From Sabellastarte sp. h YS-2021 (Eukaryota; Annelida; Polychaeta; Sabellida; Sabellidae): a stretch of DNA of 64,000 nt. The stretch spans positions 52,705,293-52,769,292 of the forward strand of contig OZ024927.1 of the NCBI GenBank assembly GCA_964017235.1, given 5' to 3'. Shown in pieces: positions 1 through 12,660 of this stretch. The notes under the pieces were generated by a model. That model was not told the origin of the DNA. It ran no database searches and worked only from the letters and a program-made list of their open reading frames with translations. Each line of letters opens with the position of its first letter. The first letter of the stretch is position 1. The translations under genes and the position numbers were made by a program.

Positions 1-193
1 ACAAAAGGTAGTTGAGGCTGTTCTGTTGCGGGAATTGGCCCCAACATGGAAAGCTGTGGCCTAGGTATTCGTTAAGTTACAAACAAGCCCATGTCTCAGC
101 TTCTCAACTAATCCTGGTGCATATAAGCCTAAAGACTGAGTGACTAAATAAAAAATAAATACAGTAAATACACAAATGTAATTTTCTTTTTAG

Positions 194-267
194 GATCTAT
201 GAACCTGGATGACCCAACCGTTGGAGACATAAAACAGCTATTGAATGATAGCACATTGTCTGAAAAA
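194..267 (+). CDS. Penultimate coding exon of an unidentified gene (partial)
   Basis: A pyrimidine-rich acceptor (tttctttttag) precedes the exon and a consensus donor (gtaagt) follows it. The reading frame enters with two bases of a split codon, then reads SMNLDDPTVGDIKQLL and ends in phase 0 at GAA-AAA. It joins in frame to the exon at 645. The gene continues off the left edge of the window, so the N-terminal domains cannot be seen. The short acidic/hydrophobic helix-like stretch gives no family identification. Confidence 0.75.
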
Positions 268-644
268 GTAAGTCACTTTTGACATTTTTAAATTCCTGTT
301 ACCCAACTTTATGTCAGTCGCTCTCACACTGGTGAATACATGTAAACTGTTCTGTATTTTTTTTGAAAACATGGTGGAAATTATTTTCAAGAATTAGTGT
401 GTGATAACATTGCAACATTTTGTGAGGAACAAAGTAACTTCTTTCTTTATGGTCTCAATATGTTCTAAATAATATTTAGCTTGTACTTTATCCGTAAATG
501 AAATTTATGACCATGCTTGTCAGTAGTTTTTTTGGCATATAATAAGAATTATTTTAACAAATGATATTTTTAAGTGATATACTTTTGATGAGATGTTTGT
601 TTTTAATAACTTATTGATTTATATAAACTGTTACAAAATTGTAG

Positions 645-1028
645 GACAGACATCAAAAGTATGATAAAAATCTCATAAAAGATGACCAAAGAGATCTAGA
701 ATACTTTCTCCATGAGAAACGGATGCGAAAGGAGCGTCTACGGCGGATTGGACTGCAGTCGCAAATTGACAGCCGTTTGGCATCACCGGTTGGTAGCCCA
801 AAGGGTACATTCATGCGGGTTTTTAGTCTCAATGAGGCAACAAGGCCAGAACAGGAGAACAGCCCTAAAGCCTCTCCTGACTTAAGGAGATACTTGAAAA
901 AGGATGAGAGCAGAAATGAGAGGCACCGTTTACTGAAGAGACAAGATGCTGAGACTGCAGAGGTGAATCCAGATGGTGCTGACATAGAATTGGAGAGGTT
1001 GAATAACAACAACACATCTGAGCTGTGA
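645..1028 (+). CDS. Terminal coding exon, charged C-terminal tail of an unidentified protein
   Basis: The acceptor at 643-644 (aaaattgtag) starts the exon in phase 0 and TGA at 1026-1028 ends it, giving 127 codons before the stop. The product is strongly charged: a helical, coiled-coil-like stretch (DLEYFLHEKRMRKERLRRIG), then Ser/Pro-rich linkers (SPVGSPKG, ENSPKASP), then a second basic segment and the end NNNNTSEL. There is no signal or membrane segment in this part. It looks like the cytoplasmic tail of a larger protein, possibly a channel or transporter, but that is a guess. A different-frame minus-strand reading of the same bases is a shadow. Confidence 0.75.
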   Translation, partial: DRHQKYDKNLIKDDQRDLEYFLHEKRMRKERLRRIGLQSQIDSRLASPVGSPKGTFMRVFSLNEATRPEQENSPKASPDLRRYLKKDESRNERHRLLKRQDAETAEVNPDGADIELERLNNNNTSEL

Positions 1029-2440
1029 ACTACTGCAGGCCTGAGGAATAAGAAGGGGAAAGGGTTGGGGGAAACACAATGGTGCAGTTGGTATTATGCA
1101 TTTGCCTCCCATCTCTAAGTTCAGGGCTGTAGGTTTGCATCCGGCTTAAAATTCAAAGGGGAAAGTTTGTGAGTTGTTTAATTGTTTATGCCAGATATTA
1201 CATAGTAATACAGTGTGGAATTTACACCAACTGATATGCACTGTTTTTATTTATATCCTCCTTAACTTCTCATTATGATACGACCTGTACAATGCACTGA
1301 AATCAATTTTGGACCCTAATTAATTAAAACAAAGCCAACAAAAAATGTGAATGAGTTCAGGACCAATGATGTATGGTCTTTTATGTGATAAATATTGTTC
1401 GAAGTTACATTTCAGGTGTTGGTTTCACAAAGGGTCTTAGACTTAGGTAAGTTTTTGGCTTAATCAGGACTTTCAATTGGAGTCTTTTATCATTACTTAC
1501 TCTTAGACATAAGTGGATTTCGCAAAGGGTGACTTAGCTAACACCAAGCTCAGACTGATTTTATCAAATAACCACAGTGATCTTTTGGTGACATGTGACT
1601 CTTTAATTATACTCAAAATATACTTGCAGATGACATATCCCTTGTTTGATGCATTTTATCATAGGAAAAATGCTGTTTCATCATGGAGAACCTTGTAACC
1701 ACAAACAAGGTTCCAAACACTATAGTAGGCAGGTGTTCTGTATAGTGGAGAGAAAACTATGGCTTTCGTATTTAAGTCTTTGTTTACAAAGTTCAGCCCA
1801 CTCGCAGGGGGAATTAACTTTGAGCCCAAGATATAGCCAAAGCTTAGACTTTGCTGTTTTGTGAAATCCACTAAGTCTAAGACCACAAACGTAGCCTAAT
1901 TTTGAGATAAAAGTCTTAAATTAAATCCAGGCTAAGTCCTTTTATGAAACTGGCCCCTGGTATCCACCTTATGAAATGCTCAAGAAGGTAGAAAACAAAT
2001 CAAAACTTAATTTTTTTTTCTCTATGGTTTGAACTTTTATGATAGCCAGGAACATTGTATAGTTGTAAGTCTTATTATGCTACAACTATTTTATGCTGGT
2101 TGTAAACCTTGGCTTTTTTGTAAACAAGCATAGTTAAACTCGCCATGATGAAGTAACAACACTTCATAATTTGTTGATGCTTTGGATTATTGTCTGTTGT
2201 AATTTGCTCGAGTATGTTTCTTCATTCTTTATAGTGCGAGGACAAAAAAAAGTTCTGAAGTAAAACATGGTTCTCTGTATGTGGAAACTATTGTCCTTAA
2301 ATTGTATAACTGATTGTAAATGTATTGAATGTGCACATAGTTTTGGCCTTTCTGCTACTGGCATCATTAGTAATACATTTAGCCGTACTTGAATTTGAAG
2401 TGTACTAGTTCAAAATAAAGGCTAAAAGGTGGAAACTAGA
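1029..2440 (+). other. 3' UTR and downstream sequence of the first gene
   Basis: The non-coding sequence after the TGA at 1028 includes a MITE (1413-1959). A canonical AATAAA lies at 2414-2419, and further AATAAA motifs lie at about 2572 and 2909. The true cleavage site cannot be fixed from sequence alone. Confidence 0.35.
1413..1959. mobile_element. MITE with terminal inverted repeats, probably nested
   Basis: The left end (CAGGTGTTGGTTTCACAAAG, then GTCTTAGACTTAGG) is matched in inverted orientation by the right end (CTAAGTCC...TTTATGAAACTGGCCCCTG). A second inverted pair sits inside (about 1510-1540 against 1858-1885, both built on TGGATTTC and CTTAGAC). The structure therefore looks like one copy inserted in another, or a foldback element. 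It has no coding capacity. A relative lies at 43706-44073. Confidence 0.55.
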
Positions 2441-3083
2441 TTTTGTTAATTTTCTCCCAAGGCAGTTTATAATATGTATGTCTGCAGCTCTTGTTAAATT
2501 AATTGTTTTGTTACAGTCAAACCGGTTTGAACAAAAGCTCTGTTAAGTAAAATTTCACTTTTAAGTGGAAATAAATACCCAGTCCCATGAAGGCTTTTTA
2601 TTAGAATTTTCCCTGTTTTCTAGAAATTCTGGCTTAGTGGAAATACTTTTTGAGGTCCCTTGAAATTTGACTTTACAGGATTAGATTGTATTAAGGAAAG
2701 AAAAGTAAGTTGTATTAACAACAATATTTACAACTTGATATGAGTATCAGACATATGTTTAAAGGAAATATTTCCCACTAAATATGAATATGAACATAAC
2801 ATGTTCCATAAACCTGTAACTTTACTTAAAGTTTCACATTATGATGTTATTATTAATGAAAAGTTTTTGCTAAGTCTAATTGCTGTAACCTTTGTTTCCC
2901 TGTATAGCTAATAAATGGCATTGTCTTTTTTGCATTTTGTAAGCTTAAAAGCAGCCTGAATATTCATTTCAGATATTTGCTACTAACAGCTATATTTTAT
3001 GGTGAAAATTCTATTTTCCCTTTATTTGTTCAACTATAGTAACAGAAAGGTTATGGTTTTGGGTATCTATCTGTCTAGATTAA

Positions 3084-3415
3084 TAATGAACAGATCCTGA
3101 TGTTTTTTATGGGAGTAGGGACTTGAAAAAGGAAAAAGTGGTTAATTTTTGGGAGAGATCCAGATCAAATCCAGAATATTTAAAGGTTCCATTTGCAATG
3201 AATTTTCAGTGACTCAGGCTTTCTGATTTTCTGACCTTACTCCAGAAATAATGAAAGAACCTCCATGAAAATTTTCTTTATGTGTATAGAGGCTGGCCAA
3301 AGGAAGAAGTGATTACATTCTGGGAAAGGTCCAGATCATGTTTTGGATACAAAAAGTCCCAAATTATTGGAAAGGCCCCACCTGGTGGAGGTCTGCACTG
3401 TACAAGTGATTTCTA
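3084..3415 (+). repeat. Decayed copy of a widespread invertebrate repeat
   Basis: It shares the phrase order of the better copy at 20250-20564: an AAAAGG..AAGTGGTTAATTTTGGGAG block, GATCCAGATC, and a terminal GGAGGTCTGCACT. The opening CTCCGCCAAGGAGG end is lost. Other partial copies are at 19455-19505, 24955-25170, 25600-25790, 27335-27690, 30770-30990, 49560-49985 and 55690-56400. They are recognised by GATGAAATTTTC(T/C)GGAAATG, GATCCAGATC and a terminal GTGC(A)CTCTCTGAGTGC-like end. Confidence 0.45.
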
Positions 3416-4882
3416 GCTAATGGCATTTCTCTTTCTTATGTTCCATAAGATATAAAGCTTATTGTATTATATAACTGTACGTAGTGTATGATTATATAAT
3501 AAGGTAATAAATATATAAACTTGGCTATTTCTTAGTGCACTATTTGAGGCATGCCAGTTATAACAATGTATGTGATGATTTATGTCCCATTCACAATTCT
3601 CTAATGAGATACCCTGATGTACCCACTCTTGGAAACACGTTTTTAAAGCCACAGACCATATCACATGTTTCTTTAAAGTCACAGACCATATTACATAAGT
3701 ATTTTTATCTGTAACAAGTAACCATATACATGTTAGACTATTAAGTTTGTCAAAAACATCTGAAATGTGGTTGTTTTTGCTTATTTTGGTCTGGCTAGGG
3801 TCTCATTTTTAGACTTTCTGTTGCAAAATTCATGAGCATTTCCAAATGAGAGAAATTAAAGAGGAATACATATTTAATGGAGGCTTTCAGAAACTGCTGC
3901 CAAAAAGTATGTGCAAAAAAAAAATAGTTTTTGAAAGTCGGATCAGTGCCAAGTATAAATGATTTTTGGACACTTTCCCGTCCCCCGCCACGCCCATCCT
4001 CCCTCAAAGTCCCAAAGATAACTTATTTATAGTGATTTTAGATTACTGCTGTTAAATGGCTAATATATTTCTAAAACTACTCGAATCGGTTTATTTATTT
4101 TTGGTACGTGGGTTAATGTGGGCCCCATGCAAATATCCCCTTCATGTTAACCTAAAATTCCCGAAAATTGCTTTACCATACCTACTTTAAAGTTACAGCT
4201 GTTATGACCAATATTCCAAAACTGCATGATTTATTTGAATTACATTCCCTGGATTTGGAATACCTGATGGGATATAATTGCCATGGCAGCAGTCTTGCCT
4301 TCTTCATTCCTAAAATGAAACTGTTCTTTCAGTGATAGATTCTGTCTTATTACAACTACAGTAATAATGACTGGATACATTCAGCTACAACAATAATTTT
4401 TTGTGGACTTTCATATTTGCTACTCACTGTAATTTGCATTTATTTGTGGTGATCATTTCATCCTGAATGAGTTATGGTGACCTCAGTCTCACACAGTTTA
4501 CTCACATTAAGGTGATCTTAAGCTTCTGTAAGTCAGATCAGTATTAATGTCCTATGAATTGTGGTCACCCAAAGTTAGCAATTTTATTTGTAATATAATA
4601 TGATAAAATCAAATTTCCTTAGTTACCAAGTTTATCGTAATATATAGAAACCTGCATTATATAACTTTCTTAAAGATGTGTACTAAAAGCATAGAAGTTT
4701 ATATGGTATGTTTTATCAAGACTAGCAAATACCCATGGATAATGTCAGATTCTGTCATGTTTTTATGAGGCTTCAGATGCCAAAAAGTGTTGACATATTT
4801 GATCAGCAGGCTCATACCCCAGTGAACATGTGTTCCAATCCACCTGATTGCAACATGGAGGATGCAATGATGTCCTGTCCTA

Positions 4883-5013
4883 GGGCCATATTCACTAACG
4901 GGATCAATCTCAAGATGAGCCAAAATTCAGCTCAAATTTCATATAAACAGCTGTAATTTCGATCTGATTTTTTGGCTCAACTCGAGCTTGATCACTTTTG
5001 TGAATACAGGCTC
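4883..5013. mobile_element. Small MITE, about 130 bp
   Basis: The left arm GGGCCATATTCACTAACGGG ... ATGAGCC and the right arm GGCTCAACTCGAG...TGTGAATACAGGCTC are imperfect inverted repeats covering about 40 bp each. It is non-coding. The outer GGGCC..TTCAC ends resemble those of the element at 54331-54665. Confidence 0.5.
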
Positions 5014-5323
5014 TGATATGATCTTAGCTGTTGAGAGGAATGTAAAACATGACAATTCATGTTTTTGAACTGAGGGTCTCAGGACTGTGATTGTAAATCA
5101 ATGATTATGAGTGAAAGGCCATGTTTTTAACTGATGGTGGAGACTATGATTGTTAACTGAATATAACGATGAAAGACCATGAGTTACAATATAGTATGAG
5201 TCAAGATTTAAAGTTTCCATTACATTACAATTATTAAGGCTGAGTTGTTTTCGTATAATGTGATGGTCTTTTTGTCTTGAGTTACATTTATGTTAAACTG
5301 TTCAAGTACTCTTGTTTTGTCAG

Positions 5324-5581
5324 TGGGGCCACGGTGGTAGAGTGGTAACACTCTTGCCTCCCACCTCTGAGGCTGGGGTTCAGTTCCCGGCACGGCCTCA
5401 AGTGGGAAAGCTGGCAGTTGCTTGCCATGGGTCAGCAGTTTACAGTACAGAACCCTGACGAACTGTATGTACTGGTTTCCTCTGCCCTTCCAACTACCTG
5501 TCGTCTATGACCTGTACAGTGTTGGAAAACAGTGTACAGTTTTATGACCTGTACAGTGTTGTAAAACCCCAAATAAATAAA
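5324..5581 (+). mobile_element. tRNA-derived SINE, full length, with target duplication
   Basis: The head has RNA polymerase III box A (TGGTAGAGTGGT) and box B (GGTTCAGTTCC). The body has the window's recurrent SINE block (CAGTTTACAGTACAGAACC, GTACTGGTTTCCTCTGCCC) and the tail AAACCCCAAATAAATAAA. A perfect 12-bp direct repeat, TTGTTTTGTCAG, flanks it at 5312-5323 and 5582-5593. This is the best-preserved copy of the main SINE family here. Confidence 0.85.
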
Positions 5582-6964
5582 TTGTTTTGTCAGCACAGCC
5601 ATGTTTGGGGGCCTTACCTTGGATCTTTCCCAAAATTTCAGTTCTTCAGAGTTTCATAATGAATTAAATCTTCTATTTTCTGAACTGTCATAAAAGGGCC
5701 CCTAACTGTCAGTACAGATAAAATACAACTTATTTTTTCATATCAATGAAAACAAACATCAAAGTGTTTGATCCCTGACATATTGTGAGGATTGTATATC
5801 TGTGCTAGTGATATCATTTTTTTAGAGTGAGAACCTCATATCATCAGATTTCCATTTCTAAGTTGCAAGACCACATCCCCCATTTGGTCTTGCGTAATGT
5901 GTCCTCATCCTTCTCATCGGCTTCACATTCTTCGAGAAGTGGGAGCCATTACTGCACTGAATACTATTTCATCAATTATTTTGGAGTAGGTTTCCCTGTT
6001 TATGGCATGTCGTAGGCGGGAGGAAATGACTGCTGAATCATTTACTGAAATTTTTGTGCAGCTTGAAATATTGTTCGTTATTTCGTATACTGCGATATAA
6101 TTCAACAAATGACTGTCTAACTCAAGATTAGAACCCTGATTGTTAAGATATAATATGATTTTATGACCATTACAGAAGTACTATTTGTTTTAGTTTTGTA
6201 TAAACATGTTTTTATTATTGAAATTATTTTATTCCAGTGTTGTTTCCAGACTTGTTTGTGTATATTTTTCCTGTTTGATGTCATCTTTTGTATTTGGGAT
6301 ATAGTACAAATTGTATGTATACTAGGTATAAGACTTTGTAAATATTGCTAAAAGTTTGTAGTTAACGAATTTATGTTTTTAACATGAAATTCTATTGAGT
6401 AAATACATGTACATTTACCTAATAATGAGCTTAGATAAGCATAAAAGATTGGTATATACTAATGTGATATTTTTTGACAGACAAATAGATATTTTTCATT
6501 AGTTTGTATTGTGTTTTATTTGAATCCAATTTTGACAGAATATCAAATGGGGGAGACCATGGGTGTAATATTAACAATGTACCTGCTGCTGCTTTTATAT
6601 ACCATAATTTCTTTGATAAACACTGTCTATCTAATTATTGCCATCTTAGTCTGGAAAATAAAAATATCAATTTTATGGGACTTGTTTTAAGAAAAGGTTG
6701 AAAATTTAGTTTAAATTTAGTTCAAATTATTTAAGAATGTTTCTGTCAGTGAATGATTTCTCTTAGTTTTCAATTTTGTAATGCATCACAGATCCATGTC
6801 ACTGGCAAAGTGTCAATCTACCATCAAAAAGGTAAAGTGAGTTCACAAGGTATAAGCAAACAGAAAATTAAGCACAAGATGCAATAGAGCCTTTCTTTTC
6901 CAAATTCTTATTTTGCAAATATTTATTTCTTTTCAAGGACTTGCTTCTTTTCTTATCTCCTTAT

Positions 6965-7180
6965 CTTGGAGGTGGGGTGGGTTAACGACCTGTCTCCACC
7001 TTTGGGACCCTGGAGTTGATTCTGCACATGGCATGAATTGGAAAAGCTGGTAGTTACTATCCTCTGCCATATGGTTCAGATATCATGAACGACTAGTATG
7101 CACTACTCTCCTCCATCCCCTTAACTATATTACTCTGATGTTGGCTATAAAATATCTTGCACATGAAACACAAATCAATC
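6965..7180 (+). repeat. Decayed SINE-like unit
   Basis: It has a tRNA-like head (CACCTTTGGGACCCTGGAGTTGATTC) and a body with AAAGCTGGTAGTTACTATCC in the same order as the full SINE at 5324-5581. Divergence is high and no target duplication is visible. Confidence 0.35.
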
Positions 7181-8170
7181 TCTCGCCAAGCTATGCTTTC
7201 CTACTATTTTCTATTGAATTTCCACCTTTTGTCCTAACTATATGTCTTGAGGAAACTAGTCTATAGATGGTAAAAAGACAAACTACATGTAGTTGTTTAC
7301 GGGATAATAGATATGAAAAATCTGGACCTCAAACAATTATAGTTAATCAAAATTTATAATAAAATCTTGGTTGCACACGAATAAAGCAATTTACTTAATT
7401 TAGCATTCATTTGGAGATCTAATATCATTCTCTATAATTATTTATTGGGATAGAAAAACTATCCATAAAACTAGGGAGTCTTAAACCAACAACATCTAAT
7501 CATAAAGGCTTTCTTTCTGCAACGACATAAATATTCCCATCCAATTCATAGAGCTCTAAAGATTCAATCATTGATAAACAGAATTAGAAATAGTTGGGAC
7601 AATAAAGCCATTATGGAAAGGCCTATACAAATGTGTTGTTTAGTCAACACCAAATATATGGAATGGAAGAATAACTTTTGATTGATTACACTAATTATAT
7701 ACAAGATGTGTCTGACATGATCTGGTTTTAAGTTTTAGTATAGTTAAGGTACTATTATTTTTTATAAAAAATACAGTTACTTCCTAAATGATAAGACTGC
7801 ATTTACTTATAACTGTATTTTGAGAATAAAAAAATACTTTCGCCTATTTAGTACAAGGTGAAATATTTAAAGTATAAAATATAAGTAAAATGACTCTAAG
7901 ATTGAAGGCTAGACTAGTAGTAACTTGACACACAGAGAGTAATCTAAGTAAACAAAAATATATACCTAAATATTGACAAACAAAATATGATAACTACACA
8001 TGTAACTGACAGATGCAAATAGAGAAAAGCCATTTCTATGCTTGATCTGGCAGCTATGGATTAAACTAAATAGAATTGATGATATGTTTGAAAATTAAGT
8101 TATGCAAATGTTACAGGTGAAATAAATACTTTGCAGTGGCTATTGTTAAATTACTATACATCAGAAAATC

Positions 8171-8710
8171 ATGGCAAACATGATTAGGCCTTTCACTAAT
8201 CATAGGGCCAACAGAGCGGATGAATCTGGGTCAAAACTAATACCAGCGATGATACAATATCAACTACAAAGAAGAGCAAACACGTCTTATGGAACATCAA
8301 GAATATTAAACAGGAAAGCTAAAAACCCTAGAATTTTTGACCATGGTCAGTCTGTGTGTAATGACTTAAACAGTGAACATTTAATCTTTAGAAAAGACGG
8401 ATCAAAGGAAGGCACACAGAACATGGCAACACATTCTGCCGCAGTAATGTCTGCTGCTGCAGCAGCTGCCTTGAATCAGACATATAACTCGAGTCGATTT
8501 ATGTCAACCCGGAGTAGTGTCTATGAGCAAAGGATACCTGTTTTTGCCAGGAGAAGGGTGACAAGATCCAAGTCTGTTTCAGCTGCAGCATCAGGCAAGA
8601 AAAACTGGAAGAAATTGAACAGATGTGTCCACACTGTATTTGCATTTTCAAAGGGCAAAAAGTTCCAGAGTGGATCAGAAGTGGATGATAATAGACGCCC
8701 CAATGAAAAG
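8171..8710 (+). CDS. CNBD2: CNBD2-like N-terminal exon A (180 codons)
   Basis: The ATG at 8171 follows an in-frame TAA at 8147. The exon ends AAT-GAA-AAG at a strong donor (gtatgt) in phase 0. A possible acceptor (acatcag, ending 8164) just upstream would make this the first coding exon after a 5' UTR exon. The protein is low-complexity and basic: a poly-Ala run (residues about 94-100), RRRVTRSKS (about 127-135) and a Lys-rich segment (KKNWKKLN). There is no recognised domain. It fits in phase to exon B or directly to the common exon at 42510. It could be a separate small gene's exon, but the shared donor phase argues for CNBD2. Confidence 0.6.
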
Positions 8711-11383
8711 GTATGTAAATACTTCACCATACCTTTCTGATACTTGTACATTTGGAACGGTGCTTTTATAATGTGTCTGTGTGACCTCCTTATACTTGGA
8801 TCCATTAAAAAGTCGTACCTAATAATTTAAACTTGGTAAACCAAAGAGGAGTTTACTGCTTCTGGTCAAGCAAAGGACACGATTCCTACACCTTCTACTT
8901 CAGGGTTTATAATACCTCTACTGTGTAAGTACTTGTGATTTTGTGCAGATTTTCACACCTCCATCTCGTTTACCGATTAGACCATGTCAGCATTAAACGA
9001 GTTGTTGCTATCACAAATGCCTGATTATTAAAGGATCTTTCAGTATACCAAGAATGCAAAACTTTGGCAATGAGTGAGTTTATCGGAAAGTTATGTCACT
9101 GTTCCACCTTTCTGAGTTATTGCAATACCTGGCTGATTTTCAAATAGAGGGACTGCTGTGAGTGGTCTTTTAAACAGAATGGAAAAACTAACAAGCTAGG
9201 TGATTTATCCTGTGTAATAATAGAAGTTGTATGATTAAAAGGATTGGCCTCATGGCCTTCTTACTACTGTGAGTCGTAAAGATAACTCGTAAAAGTAAGC
9301 ACCATTATTCTTGCACTGTTACGATCGACTTAAAATACAAATTTTCTGATGGGAAAAATCAATTGATTCCATGCAAACTTTGACAACAGAATGGCATCAA
9401 AAGTATACTTTACACCTAAAAGAGTTGCCAATTAATGGAATTTCCAGGTATTGTGATGTAAAACACTTTGTTTCCACTGTTCAAAACTTAGCAAGGAAGC
9501 TTTTTTTGTGTAACTGTAATAATGGTTTAGTCAATAATTTTAAAATTTTAGTCCAGTAATGTGACTAGTTTTCTAATTCACCAGCTCAACAGATTTAACC
9601 AGGGGCCATGGTGGCGCAGTGGTAACACACTCGCACATCAGAGTTCGAATCCTAGCCTGGCCTGATGTGGGGAGTAGGTACTTGCTTGCCATTGATAGGC
9701 TTTTTACAGTAAAGAAATCTAACCAACACTAGATAAATAAATAGAAACAAAATAATATTTTGGATACTTTGTTTACTAAATATTTGTGTAGACCATGATG
9801 TCTTTTGTGAAGAAACTCCCTGAAATGTGGCAACTCACTGCAACAGAACATTTCAACCATAGACTAATTAATAAGCCTTGTTTTATGCATTTGAGGCCAC
9901 TAGACCTTTCATGCTCTGAAGGACTTTCATGTTTTCCCTTTCAAGTCATTTCACCGTGACTTTCAACAGCCCACCTCACTCAACAATAATAACAATACAA
10001 TTGACAGGTTTTGCACCACAAATCTGTAGGTTTTGTCTGGGGTTTGTTTACTTATTCTGAGCAGAATAACACTATTGATTGTGATTCCCTTTCTTATATA
10101 AAATCCTACATCAATAAATTTTGAACGAAAACCAAGAATCATGAGCTTTGATTTCTCTGTAAACTGTTCCATTTCATAATAAACTTTATCTTCCTTCAAC
10201 TACAGCTTTTAATATTAAAAATACGTCACACCTTTTTCTGCATTGTCACACAGAAGTTTCATGGAAGAAGGTAATCCAAAATAAAACAAGCAAACTGAAT
10301 ACAATAAGTTGAGGTTACCATTGTATCTAAAGTGGCAACTGAAGAAGTTACTGATGCAAAATGACCTCTGGTGCAGTCAAACAGTAACTGGTTTTAAAAT
10401 AGTAACAACGTAATCATCCATGGCAAAATAAAACAGTGGCGTTCTCTAATTTCTAAGTTTTAAAAACAACAAAAAACAACTCAGTCAGTTTTGAGCAAAC
10501 ATGGGGGGTTCAAATAGAGTAGCTAATTCAACATCCATAGTGTTTTAGCCTAAGTGAATTCATTGATCATTAATCCTCAATGTTCATTCTTCTTATTGAT
10601 TGGATAAAATCTTTTACTGGTCAGGCAAGAGAACTGGTTCCTATTCCTTAAGTTGTATTTTCTTCATATTTTGCATACAGATGTTCTTGGTGATGTACTT
10701 TCAGATATGTTAATCTATTCAAAATCACAGTGACTAACAGTATAAACAATACAGCACTATAATATCGAGTGACAAAGTAAAGGATGGGGTTTAGAAGCAA
10801 AACTTGTCGCAATTGTTTCCCTACTAAGAAAGTTTAAGATGACAGCATCTTTAGTATCATGCCATAAATATTGGTGACAATGTATCTGATATTAGTTTTA
10901 AGGTTCAGTAAGAAGTGTTATAGTTGATTAGATTTCTGGCAATTAATCTTTACTGAATTCTTACAGTGGATGCTTATTATACAGTCTTTGAAAACTGAGG
11001 AGTTGGGTACAATAAATATCCGGGCATTTTTTTCTGACGTAAAGAGAACGGTTCATTTGCAGGTCTGTTGTTTGTACCAAGGAAGCTGTATCATTCCACA
11101 AACACATATTACAGAGTTTGATTTTCATCAAAAATAATTTGACTGTGTATGGATAATCTTTTGTATTGTTAACAGAAGGTTTAATGGCCCAAGCAAAGAT
11201 GGATTGAAAATTGTGATATGTATAATTAAAATATGGGTGCTACAGTAAAGACAGGAGATTTTCAAAACTACATTTGTTGTTTTTCCAGGTAATATGTACC
11301 TGCCAAAGAAGATTATTAATTGGGAATCTTGTATTCATTTGATAGGAAATTTGTGTACCTTTTAAAACAAATAATTGTTACAG
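8711..11383 (+). other. Intron between exons A and B
   Basis: It contains a SINE (9601-9745). The rest is AT-rich sequence in which I find no further exon. Short open frames here have no splice context or recognisable composition. Confidence 0.45.
9601..9745 (+). mobile_element. tRNA-derived SINE, short copy
   Basis: Box A (TGGCGCAGTGGT) and a near-perfect box B (AGTTCGAATCC) are followed by the SINE body phrase TACTTGCTTGCCATTGATAG and an ATAAATAAATAG tail. The distal body is deleted compared with the copy at 5324-5581. Confidence 0.7.
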
Positions 11384-11893
11384 ATGCATGATAACATTAC
11401 AGTTCAAACCTTAACAGTTACAGACCTAAACAAAATGGATGACCATAAAGCAGAAGATAGTAAAATAATGGATGGCACTAAAGAAGATGTTATGGAAAAC
11501 TCTTGCCAAGATAGACTGAGGTTACCTCCATTACACGAAGGATATCAACCCAACTCTTCTATAACTGGAAATGCAATAAAAAGAAAACGCAGGGTTTCCT
11601 TCAAGTTGCTGAGTTTAGTAGTGAGGCGAATGGTGACACTCCCAATGATAAACACAACGCCATCTGTGAGTCAGCCGAATCCAGTGACAGGTCACGTGGG
11701 TACAGCTTGGCTGGGAAGGGGAAAGTGGTCGGCAGATAGACAGAAGAGACCTCCAAATAAAGCCAAACAACTGACTGATGAAACTTTGCCTTGGAGAAGA
11801 ACTAGAAGCAATTTGTCGACTGTCAAGAATTTCAAGCGGGAGATTTCTGTGAAGTCCCAACAAAGTATCCACTCTCCTGTGTCACGAGAATCT
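11384..11893 (+). CDS. CNBD2: CNBD2-like N-terminal exon B (170 codons)
   Basis: The open frame is bounded by an acceptor (attgttacag) immediately before ATG 11384 and a donor (tct|gtaagt) after 11893. Both junctions are phase 0, so the exon is symmetric and can be included or skipped after exon A. Read as a first exon it would start at the same ATG; an in-frame TAA lies at 11372. The product begins acidic (KMDDHKAEDSKIMD), then has a basic patch KRKRRVSFKLLSLVVRRMV (about 66-84; RRVS is a PKA-type site) and ends Ser/Arg-rich. No domain is recognised. The minus-strand frame over it is a shadow. Confidence 0.6.
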
Positions 11894-12660
11894 GTAAGTT
11901 GCTTTACAAAATATATGTTGATATGTTGAGATTAAATAAAGCATTACTTAAACCCAGTGCTGAAGAGCTGGGGGTATCGAGTATCACTCATGTCCCTCTT
12001 AGACGTGGTTTTTTACACAGCATAAAATATTCTTGGCAAGTGCCATCCGAATGAAAAACATGTCAACTGGGGTCTAATAAAGGCCTGTTTAGATAGATCC
12101 GTGTGGTGTTAACAACTCCTACTTTAATTTTACTTACAACCTTTTCCTTAGGACTCTTAAAAGGGACCTCGTATGTTGGCAATGTACATTTAAAAATGAG
12201 TCAACAATATAATAGTATAACAAACAGTATAATAACTAAGGCGGGAGGGGTTATCTTACGTTAAAATCTTAGTGAATCTCGTTTATTGTATGGCAAATGT
12301 CTTAATTACCTGAAAAGTCAACTTCTGGCAGTCCTCTGCTGCCATAAAGATACAGTCAGACATTTACTGCCTTTGTTGTATGTGAACTGACATCATCTCT
12401 TATGTTTTTTCGACCTTTTAGTAATAACACTTGTAGCTTTCACCCACTTCAAAGCAGTTTTATTGTATTGTGTACTGTATCTCGTTTACTACGGATTTCA
12501 AAATGCTATTTAACCCATCCCGGCTGCACAAGTATTGCCCAAACTCTGTAGTGAATGACATCCCCCTAAGTAAAAGACAGAGTTCTATGAATGACCATTT
12601 TTAAGTTACTGCCCTTTTAGGCTCCTGCAAGGGATAGGTCCCAATGAGGCTATTTTAAAT

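Larger units (their letters stand above)
2441..8170. other. Intergenic region between the first gene and the CNBD2-like gene
   Basis: I see no convincing exon here. The region holds a degenerate copy of the widespread 'glide-away' repeat (about 3084-3415, ending in a GGAGGTCTGCACT motif), a small MITE (4883-5013), a full-length SINE (5324-5581) and a decayed SINE-like unit (about 6965-7180). The rest is AT-rich unique sequence. The promoter and any 5' UTR exons of CNBD2 exon A could lie at its right end, but no specific signal could be assigned. Confidence 0.4.

Noticed and set aside
653..1015. 120-codon minus-strand frame
   Set aside because: It is the antisense of the terminal exon at 645-1028, whose splice sites and stop support the plus strand.
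5325..5400. A genuine tRNA gene
   Set aside because: Boxes A and B are present but no complete cloverleaf with anticodon is evident, and the unit continues into a SINE body with a 12-bp target duplication.
8521..8805. 94-codon minus-strand frame
   Set aside because: It is antisense to exon A, which has a donor in the phase expected for the CNBD2 gene.
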